DNA from: Bradyrhizobium centrolobii
Lineage (GTDB): Bacteria; Pseudomonadota; Alphaproteobacteria; Rhizobiales; Xanthobacteraceae
DNA: 64,000 nt
Direction of reading: 5' to 3'
NCBI RefSeq assembly: GCF_001641635.1
Contig: NZ_LUUB01000038.1
Location: 51,418-115,417 of the forward strand
In this document: one piece after another, positions 56,217 through 64,000 of the stretch
Layout of the letters: each line of letters opens with the position of its first letter
Position numbering within the stretch: position 1 is the stretch's first letter
Notes under the pieces: model-generated
What the model was told of the DNA's origin: nothing
What the model saw: only the letters and a program-made list of their open reading frames with translations
Databases searched by the model: none
Position numbers and translations under genes: made by a program

Positions 56217-57143
56217 CTACTCCCATTCAATTTCCGAAAATGCTGCGGTTGCGTTGCGGGCGTTGTAGTCGTCGAACAGGTCCCAATGCGACCGCTCCGA
56301 CGCCGCCGCCTTGTCCGCCGCCGACCGAATCGGCTCGCCTTTTGTGTTGAGCGCACGGACGTCGGCCAGCAGTGTCGAGAGATAACGCCGCTCATCGGCG
56401 AGCGCGGCAGGCCACTCGGTCACGGGTCCGTGACCGGGAACGACGCGCTGCGCAGGGATGGTTTCGAGGTCCTTAAGCAGGGCGAGCCAGCCGCGGATGC
56501 TGCCGTCCATCACCGGAATATGGCGGAGGAAGTCGAGGTCGCCCGCGAACAGGGTTTTCGTCGTCTCATCGAACACCGTCAGGTCGTTGTCGCTATGCGC
56601 GGCAGGCCAAGCCCGCAAGCTGAGGCGACGCGATCCGAGGTCGAGCGTCATGTTGTCCGAAACCAGCAGGGTGGGCGGCACGATCTTGACCGGCGCGATC
56701 AGTTCGTCGCCCATGATGCGGCGAAAATTGTCGAGATAGTATGGGCCGCGCGTGGCAAGCGCCTGCGGCAGCTTGCTGTGGCCGACAAAGCTGGTCCCTT
56801 GTGCGACGAAGGCGGCATTGCCGAAGATGTGGTCGGGATGGCCGTGGGTGTTGATGACGTAGCGGATCGGCTTGTCGGTTCGGGCCCGCAGCGCCGCCAG
56901 TAGCGCCTCGCCCTCGCGGACGCTGCCGCCGGTATCGATCACGGCCACCGCGTCATTGCCGATGATAAAGCCGACATTGGCGATCGCGCCCTCGTTCTCG
57001 GAGTTCATCAGCGCAATTGACCCAGCGTGCACGAAAATTCCGGGTGCAACTTCGCTCACAGGCAATTCAGGAGGGGTTGCGCGTGCTAGCGTTGGCATCC
57101 CCAGCACGGCGAGCACCGCGATCACCAGAGCGACATGCGCCAT
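56217..57143 (-). CDS. Quinoprotein relay zinc metallohydrolase (SoxH-like, MBL fold)
   Basis: A 308-residue exported MBL-fold enzyme. Signal peptide ([13 protein letters not shown]), zinc motif H100-G-H102-P-D104-H105, further ligands in [11 protein letters not shown] and FAGDLDF, and last His in VVPGHGPV. The overall length and the phrase [20 protein letters not shown] match SoxH-like proteins of PQQ loci. It precedes the SoxYZ-like carrier on the same strand, so it probably hydrolyses something carried on the carrier's Cys (thioester or persulfide-type adduct); that is inference from pairing. Confidence 0.85.
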   Translation of the reverse strand: MAHVALVIAVLAVLGMPTLARATPPELPVSEVAPGIFVHAGSIALMNSENEGAIANVGFIIGNDAVAVIDTGGSVREGEALLAALRARTDKPIRYVINTHGHPDHIFGNAAFVAQGTSFVGHSKLPQALATRGPYYLDNFRRIMGDELIAPVKIVPPTLLVSDNMTLDLGSRRLSLRAWPAAHSDNDLTVFDETTKTLFAGDLDFLRHIPVMDGSIRGWLALLKDLETIPAQRVVPGHGPVTEWPAALADERRYLSTLLADVRALNTKGEPIRSAADKAAASERSHWDLFDDYNARNATAAFSEIEWE

Positions 57144-57286
57144 CTTTACGCCTCAGTTCCGATCGTCGCGCGGCGTTGCACTGCAACAAGCAAGATCCCA
57201 AGCGAAGTCATCAAGAAACTTCGCCGACCGTGGCGCGTAACCTGATCCATGGTTAGCATTCAATCAAGACAAGAGGAGGAAGCGCG

Positions 57287-58171
57287 ATGACGGAGGCCGG
57301 ACGACATCGTCGCTGGTTGTTCTCGCTGTTGGCGATCACCGCAATGTTCGTCGCGGACGGCGCCGCGCGGGCGCAGACCAGTGACAGCGGCGATCTCTCG
57401 TTTGAGCTGGTCGACCCGAAGGTGCTGCGAGTCTGCGCCGATCCGCGCAACCTGCCTTTCTCCAATGAGAAGGGCGAAGGCTTCGAGAACAAGCTCGCCG
57501 AGCTGTTCGCGGACAAGCTCCAGAAGAAGCTCGACTACGTGTTCTTCCCGCAGGCCACGGGCTTCGTGCGGATGACGCTGGGCGCGCATCGCTGCGACGT
57601 CATCATGGGTTTCCCGCAAGGCGACGATCTCGTGCAGGGCACCAATCCCTATTACCGCACGACCTACGCGCTGGTCGCGAAGGCGGGCAGCGGGCTCGAG
57701 GACGTCGATACGCTCGAAGACGCTCGGCTTAAAGGCAAGCGCATCGGCATCATCGCCGGCACACCTCCGGCGACCAACATGGCCATTGCCGGCCTGATGA
57801 CCAACGCAAAGCCCTATCCGCTGATGATCGACACGCGCTTTGACAATTCGGCGAAGGCGATGGTTGATGATCTCGCCGCCGGCACGATCGATGCCGGCGT
57901 GCTGTGGGGGCCGATGGCAGGCTTCTATGCCAAGCAGGCCGGCGCCTCGCTCCATGTCACGCCGCTGGTGAAGGAAGCCACCGGACCGAAGCTCGTCTAT
58001 CGCATCGGCATGGGCGTGCGTCCTGCCGACCAGAACTGGAAGCGGCAGCTCAACAAGCTGATCCAGGAGAACCAGGGCGAGATCAACAAGATCCTGATCG
58101 AGTTCGGCGTCCCGCTGCTCGACGAGAGCGACCGGCCGCTCGGTGCGGAGACCGCCAAGAAGAACCCATGA
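57287..58171 (+). CDS. Quinoprotein-associated MoxJ/XoxJ-like binding protein
   Basis: A 294-residue exported protein of the family-3 binding fold. N-terminal hydrophobic signal (WLFSLLAITAMFVADGAARA), then LVDPKVLRVCADPRNLPFSNEKGEGFENKLAELFADKL with Cys in VCADP and later HRCDVIMGFPQGDD, both typical of the MoxJ-like group tied to PQQ enzymes. AGAGGAGGAAG precedes the ATG. Overlaps the CXXCW gene by 4 bp. Second XoxJ-like gene in the window after 40535. It probably assists dehydrogenase maturation or binding rather than import. Confidence 0.85.
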   Translation: MTEAGRHRRWLFSLLAITAMFVADGAARAQTSDSGDLSFELVDPKVLRVCADPRNLPFSNEKGEGFENKLAELFADKLQKKLDYVFFPQATGFVRMTLGAHRCDVIMGFPQGDDLVQGTNPYYRTTYALVAKAGSGLEDVDTLEDARLKGKRIGIIAGTPPATNMAIAGLMTNAKPYPLMIDTRFDNSAKAMVDDLAAGTIDAGVLWGPMAGFYAKQAGASLHVTPLVKEATGPKLVYRIGMGVRPADQNWKRQLNKLIQENQGEINKILIEFGVPLLDESDRPLGAETAKKNP

Positions 58172-58725
58172 GATGGCATCTTGCTGCTGCGCTCGTCGCC
58201 GCCGCACTGGCGGCGCCGGCGTTCGCGCAGCAGCAAGAGCCGTTCGAGCCCGAAGGCTACCGCACTGACAATTACCGCGCGCCGGTGCCGGCGACGCTGC
58301 AAGGCGCGCGCGTGCTCACGACCGCAGAGGCCGAGGCCATCTGGCGGGCGAAGACCGGCGCCTTCGTCGATGTGCTGCCGCGTCCGCCGAAGCCGAAGAA
58401 CCTTCCCGCGGGCACCGTCTGGCGCGACATGCCGCGCAAGAACATTCCCGGCAGCATCTGGCTGCCCGACACCGGCTATGGCGCGCTGCCGCCCGCGACG
58501 GACGACTATTTCCAGCGCGGCCTCGCCAGCGCAACGCATGGCGACAAGGCGGCGCTGGTGGTGATCTATTGCCAGGCCGATTGCTGGATGTCCTGGAACG
58601 CCGGCAAGCGCGCGCTCGCCTACGGCTATTCCAACGTTGCCTGGTATCCAGACGGCACCGACGGCTGGGAGCGCGCAAGGCTTCCCACCGAAGAGGCGCA
58701 GCCGGAGCCGCGCCCCGAACAGTAG
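58168..58725 (+). CDS. PQQ-associated CXXCW-motif protein (rhodanese-like)
   Basis: A 185-residue exported protein. Signal peptide (AAALVAAALAAPAFA|Q). It contains EGYRTDNYRAPVPATLQGAR and the motif C135-Q-A-D-C138-W139 (IYCQADCWMSWNA) in the position of a rhodanese active-site loop; FVDVLPRPP and the overall order match a rhodanese-type fold. A CXXC pair instead of a single Cys suggests disulfide or persulfide exchange. The ATG overlaps the MoxJ-like stop. Convergent with the next gene. Found with PQQ-dependent catabolism loci (family knowledge). Confidence 0.85.
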   Translation: MRWHLAAALVAAALAAPAFAQQQEPFEPEGYRTDNYRAPVPATLQGARVLTTAEAEAIWRAKTGAFVDVLPRPPKPKNLPAGTVWRDMPRKNIPGSIWLPDTGYGALPPATDDYFQRGLASATHGDKAALVVIYCQADCWMSWNAGKRALAYGYSNVAWYPDGTDGWERARLPTEEAQPEPRPEQ

Positions 58726-58743
58726 CTATCGACTAAGCGGGAG

Positions 58744-59046
58744 CTATTGCTTCTGAAGCTTGGTGAGCGTGCCGGTGCCGTTGGTGTCGGTCGCGGAGTA
58801 CGTCACCCTGTCACCGGCGTGAACGCTTTCGAGCATCCCGGCGTCCTTCGCCTTGTACTCCTGGAGTGCGCCGGCGCCGCCCGCGCTGCCGCCGACCGTT
58901 CCCTTCTGCATCTGCTGAATCGAGATGGTGTTGTTGAGCCGGTCGATCTTCGTGATCATTCCGTTCATGTCGTCAGCGGCGAATGCCGGCGACGCGAGCA
59001 TGCCGATGGCCGCAGCCCCCGCGTAAATGAATTTTGCTGTTCCCAT
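58744..59046 (-). CDS. Small secreted OB-like protein (CusF/DUF1344-like), unknown
   Basis: A 100-residue protein: signal peptide (FIYAGAAAIGMLASPAFA|AD) then GMITKIDRLNNTISIQQ and ESVHAGDRVTYSATDTNGTG, a pattern like the CusF/DUF1344 small beta-barrels. A Met-rich start (DDMNGMITK) might bind a metal. No Cys or His cluster. GGAGG upstream of the ATG. It stands alone between convergent and same-strand genes of the quinoprotein block. Confidence 0.65.
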   Translation of the reverse strand: MGTAKFIYAGAAAIGMLASPAFAADDMNGMITKIDRLNNTISIQQMQKGTVGGSAGGAGALQEYKAKDAGMLESVHAGDRVTYSATDTNGTGTLTKLQKQ

Positions 59047-59172
59047 CGAGGCCTCCCGACCGTTCGAGGTTCACTTCGACAAGACATGATAAATCGATTT
59101 GGTTCCGGCAGATAGCGCGGCAAAAGCGGGGCCAATCCGCGAACTTTTCATGAGCCGTCAGCGAGGCTGACG

Positions 59173-59787
59173 CTATTCCATTTCCTGCTGGATCACGCGT
59201 CCGAGCGCGAACAGGCGTTGGTCGATCGTGGTCGGAACCTCGCAGACGAATCGCACCACCTTGCGGCGGTCCTCGAAGATGCGGGTCTCCCAGATCAGCT
59301 GATTGCTGAGTGCCTCGACTTTGGTCTCGTCGGGAGGCTTCGCGCCCTGGAGGGCCTGGAGCTGGAGGGTCTCCTCGCGGATCTTGTCGGCGGCTTCGCG
59401 CTGCTTGTGGCTGACACGTTCGAGCCCGCTCATGACCGAGGAGCGCTGGGCGTTGAGTGTGTCGAACAGGCCGGCGAACAGCAGCTTGGCATTCGCAGTC
59501 TTGTCGGAGGCGGAACCTGCCAGGAAGTCTTTCACCGACTTCTCGGCCTCGTCCAGCGGCGTCTTGCGCGCCGCGAGCTTTGAGACCAGCGCGCTGACCT
59601 TCGCATCGTCCTTCCACTTGCTCTGGACATCGTCGAGCGGCGGTCCGGCCCAGACGGCTGCAAGCGAGATTTCCGGAACCTTGGCTTGCGTGCAGGGCCA
59701 GTCAGGATAGCGCGGATCGGCGGCGCGCGCGACCGTGCTCGCAACTGCGAGCGCAAGAGCAGCCATGGTCACGATCCCTAATCTCAT
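59173..59787 (-). CDS. Secreted coiled-coil protein in PQQ/ABC operon, unknown
   Basis: A 204-residue exported protein: signal peptide (MAALALAVASTVARA|AD), two Cys (DWPCTQAKVPEI … RFVCEVPTT), and a long helical region (residues ~65-170) with heptad-like spacing (VSHKQREAADKIREETLQLQ). The ATG overlaps the permease stop, so it is the last gene of the β-propeller-ATPase-permease operon. No catalytic motif. It may be a periplasmic partner of the transporter. Confidence 0.7.
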   Translation of the reverse strand: MRLGIVTMAALALAVASTVARAADPRYPDWPCTQAKVPEISLAAVWAGPPLDDVQSKWKDDAKVSALVSKLAARKTPLDEAEKSVKDFLAGSASDKTANAKLLFAGLFDTLNAQRSSVMSGLERVSHKQREAADKIREETLQLQALQGAKPPDETKVEALSNQLIWETRIFEDRRKVVRFVCEVPTTIDQRLFALGRVIQQEME

Positions 59788-60632
59788 CCTTCGCCTCCTG
59801 CAGGGCCCCGTCGCGCGAGCCCGCGCGACGGATCATAGGCGAGAATCGCGCCAATCATGAACACGATTGTGCAGGTCGCGACCACCGCCAGCGAGATCCA
59901 GTTGATCTGTCCATACAGCGCGAAGCGGATCAGCTCCACTGCATGGGTGAATGGATTGGCTTGGCAGACATAATAAAGATAGGGGCTGCCCTCCTGTACC
60001 CGCCAGAGCGGGTAGAGCGCGGAGGAGGCGAAGAACATCGGGAAGATCACGAAGTTCATCACCCCGGCAAAGTTCTCGAGCTGCTTGATGCCGGAGGAGA
60101 TCAGCATGCCGAGCGAGCCCAGCATCAGCCCGGACAGGATCAGCGCCGGCAGCACGGTGAGATAGCCGAGCGGGGGAGGGGTGATGTCCCAGAACCAGGC
60201 GATCAGCAGGAACGCATAGACCTGGAGCAGCGACACCGCGGTGCCCGCGAGCAGCTTGCAGAACAGCAGGAACCAGCGCGGCAGCGGGCTCACCAGAAGC
60301 GTCCGCATGTTGCCCATCTCGCGGTCATAGACCATCGAGAGCGAGGACTGCATGCCGTTGAAGAGCTGGATCATCGCCATCAGCCCCGGCGCGATATAGA
60401 CCTCGTAGAGGATGTAGGTCTCGTAAGGGGGGATGATCGAGATGCCGAGCACCTGGCGGAAACCGGCCGCGAAGATGAACAGCCATACCAGGGGCCGTAC
60501 CAGCGCGGAGATGAAGCGCTCGCGCTGATGCAGGAAGCGCAGGCCCTCGCGCCAGACAATGCCGGTGAGGCAGGTCATGTACTTGGCAAGCGAGAAGCCG
60601 CGCGGGGCGTCGTGTGCAGTGATGCTGCTCAT
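59784..60632 (-). CDS. PedC/LutF-like ABC-2 permease, PQQ-associated
   Basis: A 282-residue inner-membrane ABC-2-type permease with six helices; the ABC-2 signature lies around SMVYDREMGNMRTLLVSPLPRWFLLFCKLLAG (residues ~100-130). I match it to the PQQ-associated PedC-type permeases. ATGA overlap with the ATPase gene upstream and with the secreted coiled-coil gene downstream. With the ATPase, β-propeller and SBP-like proteins it forms the set seen in P. putida PedA1A2BC and Methylobacterium LutABEF, implicated in lanthanide handling. Confidence 0.85.
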   Translation of the reverse strand: MSSITAHDAPRGFSLAKYMTCLTGIVWREGLRFLHQRERFISALVRPLVWLFIFAAGFRQVLGISIIPPYETYILYEVYIAPGLMAMIQLFNGMQSSLSMVYDREMGNMRTLLVSPLPRWFLLFCKLLAGTAVSLLQVYAFLLIAWFWDITPPPLGYLTVLPALILSGLMLGSLGMLISSGIKQLENFAGVMNFVIFPMFFASSALYPLWRVQEGSPYLYYVCQANPFTHAVELIRFALYGQINWISLAVVATCTIVFMIGAILAYDPSRGLARRGPAGGEG

Positions 60633-61438
60633 GCGCCGCCTCCCGGCATGACTTGCGTGCCCGTCAGGCGCATGAACGCGGTGTTGACGTCCTGCGCGCC
60701 CGCTTCGGCAATCACGCGGCCGACCGGCCCTTTCGCCAGCACCTTGCCCTGATGCAGCACCACGAGGTCGTCGCTCGCCGTGATCTCGTCGAACAGATGC
60801 GTGGCCCAGAGCACGCCGATACCCTGTTCCGTCACCAATTGGCGGACATGGCTGATGATGTCCGCGCGCGCCTTGACGTCGAGGCCGACGGTCGGCTCGT
60901 CGAGCAGCAACAGGCGCGGCCGGTGCAGCAGGGCGCGTGCGATCTCCAGCCGCCGCATCTGGCCGCCGGAGAGATCGCGCACCTTGCTGCCCGCACGGTC
61001 CGCAAGCCCGATGCGGCCGAGCAGCTCGGCGGAGCGCGCGGTGGCCTCGCGGCGGCTGATGCCGTGAAGCGCGGCGTGATAAAGCAGGTTCTGCGTCAGC
61101 GACAGGTCGAGATCGAGCGTGCGCGGCTGGAACACGACGCCGAGCAGCCGCAGCGCCTCGCCGGGTGAACTGCTGATGTCATGGCCGAAGATGCCGACGC
61201 GGCCGCTCTGGATGCCGAACAGCCGCGTGATGAGCGAGAACAGCGTGCTCTTGCCGGCGCCGTTGAGGCCGAGCAGGGCGGTGAAACTCGCCGGCGCAAC
61301 GTTGAAAGAGACATCGATCAGCGCCCGGCGCGGGCCGTAAGAATGGCTGACGCCGTCGATCGACAGCGCCGGCACGGCGGCCGGATCAGGCTTTTGAGCG
61401 GCCTCGCGTGGCTCTGTAATGGGAGCAGGGCTCGTCAT
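60629..61438 (-). CDS. PedB/LutE-like ABC ATP-binding protein, PQQ-associated
   Basis: A 269-residue cytoplasmic ATPase. Walker A GLNGAGKST, signature LSGGQMRRLEIARALLHRP, Walker B LLLLDEPTVGLD, switch His in LWATHLFDEI. ABC-2 (exporter-type) subfamily, consistent with its permease. An Ala/Pro-rich N-terminus (~20 residues) precedes the domain. ATG overlaps the β-propeller stop by 4 bp. Confidence 0.9.
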   Translation of the reverse strand: MTSPAPITEPREAAQKPDPAAVPALSIDGVSHSYGPRRALIDVSFNVAPASFTALLGLNGAGKSTLFSLITRLFGIQSGRVGIFGHDISSSPGEALRLLGVVFQPRTLDLDLSLTQNLLYHAALHGISRREATARSAELLGRIGLADRAGSKVRDLSGGQMRRLEIARALLHRPRLLLLDEPTVGLDVKARADIISHVRQLVTEQGIGVLWATHLFDEITASDDLVVLHQGKVLAKGPVGRVIAEAGAQDVNTAFMRLTGTQVMPGGGA

Positions 61439-62403
61439 GGCGCGATCGTGATGCCCCAGGGCAGTTCGCCCACCTGGATGGTCTTGATCACCTTTTGCGC
61501 GGCGACGTCGATCACCGAGACGTCGTTCGACACGCCGTTGGTGGTGAGCAGATATTTCTCGTCGGGCGTGAACGCCATGTGCCAGACGCGCTGGCCGACC
61601 AGCAGATATTTCGTCACCTTGCGCGTGGCGGTATCGACCACCGCGACGCGGTTCGCGGGCCCGAGCGCGATGAAGGCGGTCTTGTCGTCCTTGGTCATGC
61701 CGATGCCGACCGGCTGGATCGCCTCGCGGCGCAGGCCCGGGATTTCGAAGGTGACCTTGCCGATCACCTCATGTTTCCTGGGATCGATGACCGACACGGT
61801 GCCGCCGATCTCCGAGGACACCCACAATTCCGAGCTATTGTGCTTGAACTCCGCAAAACGCGGCCGCGCGTCGACCAGCACGTTGGCGACGATCTGGCGC
61901 GACGATGTGTCGATGAAATGCGCCATGTTGGTCGTTTCCGACGTGTTGATCAGCGTCTTGCCGTCGGGGCTGATGGTCATGCCCTCGGGCTCGACGCCAA
62001 CCTGGATGTCGCCGAGCCGCGCGCGCTTCTCGAGATCGATCACAGTCACCGTGTTGTCGTTCTCGTTCGCGACATAAAGGGTCTTCCCGGCGGCATCCTG
62101 GGTGAACAATTCAGGATCGGGGCCGGAGGGCAGGCTGTCCACCACCCCCTGAGTCTTGGCATCGATCACCTGGATGGTGTCGTCATCGCCGACCGCGACC
62201 ATCACGAACTTGCCGTCGCGCGTGAACTCGATGCCGCGCGGGCGCTGGCCGACCTTGATGGTCTTGGTCACCGTCCAGCTCTCGGTGTCGATCACCGACA
62301 CTGTGTTGCTCTTCTCGTTCGAGACGTAGGCGATGAACGCGTGCGCGGGCGCTGCCGCCAGCACCAGTCCGGACAAGAGCCCAACACGCCACATGCGCAA
62401 CAT
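61435..62403 (-). CDS. PQQ-associated YVTN beta-propeller protein (PedA2-like)
   Basis: A 322-residue exported seven-bladed propeller: signal peptide (VGLLSGLVLAAAPAHA|F) then repeated units such as YVSNEKSNTVSVIDTESW, YVANENDNTVTVIDLEK and DVSVIDVAAQKVIKTIQVG. No PQQ, Cys-Cys or metal-site residues, so it is not a dehydrogenase. ATG 62403 opens the signal peptide; the frame continues 61 codons further upstream, but that part is a palindromic repeat. First gene of the overlapping propeller-ATPase-permease unit; the binding-protein gene lies ~190 bp upstream. Confidence 0.88.
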   Translation of the reverse strand: MLRMWRVGLLSGLVLAAAPAHAFIAYVSNEKSNTVSVIDTESWTVTKTIKVGQRPRGIEFTRDGKFVMVAVGDDDTIQVIDAKTQGVVDSLPSGPDPELFTQDAAGKTLYVANENDNTVTVIDLEKRARLGDIQVGVEPEGMTISPDGKTLINTSETTNMAHFIDTSSRQIVANVLVDARPRFAEFKHNSSELWVSSEIGGTVSVIDPRKHEVIGKVTFEIPGLRREAIQPVGIGMTKDDKTAFIALGPANRVAVVDTATRKVTKYLLVGQRVWHMAFTPDEKYLLTTNGVSNDVSVIDVAAQKVIKTIQVGELPWGITIAP

Positions 62404-62422
62404 TCCGCTGCGGATCGGCTTC

Positions 62423-62562
62423 ACCTCCCCCGCTTGCGGGGGAGGTCGCATCGCATCGATAGATGCGATGCGAGTGAGGGCTCGCTCCTCTTGGGGCTTC
62501 TTCTTCGTGGAGATACCCCCACCCCAACCCTCCCCCGCAAGCGGGAGAGGGAGCGCAGCGTC
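62423..62562. repeat. Palindromic intergenic repeat between SBP and β-propeller genes
   Basis: Holds an 11-bp hairpin ACCTCCCCCGC / GCGGGGGAGGT with a 2-nt loop (62423-62446), GCATCGCATC / GATGCGATGC (about 62448-62471), and a mirrored CCTCCCCCGCAAGCGGGAGAGG near 62537-62560. It is a member of the CTCCCC/GGGGAG element group. Its presence inside the operon may partly uncouple the two genes. Confidence 0.65.
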
Positions 62563-62596
62563 GTTGTGGCGGGCGGTCGATCTCATCTCACGTCGC

Positions 62597-63778
62597 TCAT
62601 TTCAGCTTGCATTTGCTCTCCGGGCGGTCATAGCCGAGCGTATCGAGCTCCGAGACCTGGTGCAGAAATCCTTCCTGCGGCGAGACCGACACCACCATGC
62701 GGCCGTCGACCAAGAGGATCGGTTGGCGCAGCTGGAGATTCCAGTCGCGCAAGGTCAGCCGCGTGCCCTTGAAGGCGGCGACCGAGAAATCCGGTCCCTT
62801 GATGAAGTCGGTGACTTTCTTGACGTCGCCGGAATTGGTGCGCGAGGTGGCCTCGCCGATCATGCGCACCGCCGTCCAGGCCTGCATGTCGAGCGCCGTC
62901 ATCCGCCGCGAATTCAGCTTCATGAAGCGGTTCTGCATCTGGATCGCGCCCCACTGGTCCTGCGCTGCATCCCAGCTCCGCGGCACGAGGCCTGCCGAGC
63001 CGGCGACGGGCCGCGGATCCCAGGTGCGATAGGGTAGGTAAGCGCCGAACACCTCGCTCTCGTCGGCGACGACCAGCACGTCATAGGCCGGCGCCTGCTG
63101 AGTGAACACCGGCATCTGGCGCTGGAGCAGCGTCACGCCGCTATCCGTGCGGCGCGCACCGCCGGTGTCCTCGAAGGTGCGCTCCTGCACGATCTTGGCG
63201 CCGAACCGCGTGGCGGCGCGCCTCAGCGCGTCGGCATAGAGCTTGTCCTCGTCATGCGAGCCGACCACGAGCAACCAGCGCTTCCACTGCTTCCACACCA
63301 GATACTGGCCGAGCGCGTCGGCGAGCATCGACCGCGTCGGTGCGGTGTGGATGACGTTGGCGCGGCAATCGGCCTCGCGCAGCCGTTCGTCGATCGCGCC
63401 GGCGTTGAACAGCAGCGTGCCGCGCTCGCGCAAGGCATCCGCGACCTTCAGCTGGGCATCGGGTGGAAGATCGGCGATGATGAAGCCGTTGTGCTCGGCG
63501 AGCGCGGTGGCGGCCTGGACCGGGTCCTCGCCTTCCTTGATCCGGCGCTCCTCCAGCGCAAAACGCTGGTTGAGGAATTTTCCAGTGGTGTTGTTGTCCT
63601 CGATCGCAAGGCGCGCGCCGGCGACGCCGTCATTCTCGGCCGGCTGCTCGACCAGCGACAGCGTCGATCTGGTGCCGGCGACGCCGAGATAGCCGACGCC
63701 GATCTCGATGGGGTCGGCCGCGAGCGTCTGCGTCGCCGCAAGACTCAAAGCCAGCAGGCCGACCAACCATCGGATCAT
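62597..63778 (-). CDS. PQQ-associated ABC substrate-binding protein (PedA1/LutA-like)
   Basis: A 393-residue exported protein: signal peptide (WLVGLLALSLAATQTLA|AD) then a type I binding-protein fold (IEIGVGYLGVAGTRSTLSLV, AGARLAIEDNNTTGKFLNQ, GFIIADLPPDAQLKVADAL). The C-terminus has a lone Cys (PESKCKLK) and another in EADCRANVIHT. ATG 63778 has GGAGGA upstream; an earlier frame is non-homologous. First gene of the transport block. By order and similarity it corresponds to the binding component of Ped/Lut-type systems. Confidence 0.85.
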   Translation of the reverse strand: MIRWLVGLLALSLAATQTLAADPIEIGVGYLGVAGTRSTLSLVEQPAENDGVAGARLAIEDNNTTGKFLNQRFALEERRIKEGEDPVQAATALAEHNGFIIADLPPDAQLKVADALRERGTLLFNAGAIDERLREADCRANVIHTAPTRSMLADALGQYLVWKQWKRWLLVVGSHDEDKLYADALRRAATRFGAKIVQERTFEDTGGARRTDSGVTLLQRQMPVFTQQAPAYDVLVVADESEVFGAYLPYRTWDPRPVAGSAGLVPRSWDAAQDQWGAIQMQNRFMKLNSRRMTALDMQAWTAVRMIGEATSRTNSGDVKKVTDFIKGPDFSVAAFKGTRLTLRDWNLQLRQPILLVDGRMVVSVSPQEGFLHQVSELDTLGYDRPESKCKLK

Positions 63779-63908
63779 GTATCCTCCGTCTCGTCCTCCC
63801 CGGCTTGACCGCCGGTGGAGAATTGTCTCTGCTGGAAGCATGACCGATTTGGCCCGGCTTGCAACCCCGCATTTCGTCCTTGCGCGCACGAGGGCTGGAA
63901 TTACGTTC

Positions 63909-64000
63909 ATGCGAGCGCTGCTGTCGATCGCCGTCTTGCTGTTGACGGGATCAGCCGCGTTCGCCGACCCGCCGAAACTGGCGGTGTTCGATTTCGAGCT
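63909..64000 (+). CDS. Secreted protein, 5' end only (possibly DUF3280-like)
   Basis: Only the first 30 residues are inside the window: a signal peptide (MRALLSIAVLLLTGSAAFA|D) and PPKLAVFDFEL. This opening, together with its place divergent from the PQQ-associated binding-protein gene, fits the DUF3280 proteins I recall from quinoprotein loci. No RBS is obvious. Identity is tentative because the rest lies beyond the edge. Confidence 0.5.
   Translation, partial: MRALLSIAVLLLTGSAAFADPPKLAVFDFE

Noticed and set aside
55605..56903. A 432-codon plus-strand frame opposite the SoxYZ-like and SoxH-like genes
   Set aside because: It spans two well-supported minus-strand genes and has shadow-type composition.
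62404..62586. Sixty-one extra N-terminal codons on the beta-propeller gene
   Set aside because: They are encoded by a palindromic repeat and precede a clear signal peptide.

Overview
The window looks like a chromosomal stretch of a Bradyrhizobium-type alphaproteobacterium. The evidence is uniformly high GC, a subclass B3 beta-lactamase very close to my memory of the Bradyrhizobium enzyme BJP-1, a ferric-siderophore receptor/PepSY pair of FegAB type, and intergenic palindromic elements of a kind I recall from Bradyrhizobium genomes. No rRNA, tRNA, CRISPR array, prophage or intact insertion sequence was recognised.

Left third (1-25 kb) is a general nutrient region. It holds a branched-chain amino acid ABC operon (livK 3' end, livHMGF), the B3 metallo-beta-lactamase, a secreted esterase, a 74-residue tandem-repeat protein, and a siderophore receptor with a PepSY membrane protein behind an Irr-box-like palindrome. 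An IclR-controlled cluster follows: class V aminotransferase, a complete Glt-type amino acid ABC transporter, a HisC-like aminotransferase and an FAD-linked oxidase broken by a frameshift. Then come a decayed AraC gene, an MBL hydrolase, 3-hydroxybutyryl-CoA dehydrogenase and a group 3 truncated haemoglobin.

Middle (25.7-45 kb) is a lanthanide/PQQ oxidation region. It contains three PQQ dehydrogenases, all with the Asp-x-Asp metal site that marks lanthanide-dependent enzymes. The first pairs with a Rieske protein. The second is XoxF, in an operon with a cytochrome c, glutathione-dependent formaldehyde dehydrogenase and Gfa. The third sits with a cytochrome c and a XoxJ-like binding protein. 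A Mo/Fe-S aldehyde-oxidase-type pair and an AraC regulator divergent from xoxF lie among them. Next to these is a lanmodulin homologue (lanM: four EF-hands with the diagnostic 12/13/12 spacing), followed on the same strand by an orphan 26-residue pqqA with a strong terminator.

Right third (45-64 kb) holds an RND/membrane-fusion metal-efflux pair, a sulfonate/nitrate-type ABC transporter, several small secreted proteins and a decayed GHKL ATPase gene. It ends in a second quinoprotein-associated block: fused SoxYZ-like carrier, SoxH-like zinc hydrolase, MoxJ-like protein, CXXCW protein, and a PedA1A2BC/Lut-like ABC transporter with a YVTN beta-propeller, plus the start of a small secreted protein that may be of the DUF3280 type.

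Read together, 25-64 kb encodes most of a periplasmic lanthanide economy: oxidation of methanol or other alcohols by XoxF-like enzymes, electron transfer to dedicated cytochromes, cytoplasmic glutathione-dependent formaldehyde removal, metal buffering by lanmodulin, and probable metal or cofactor transport. Family names come from recognising protein sequence patterns; nothing was searched.
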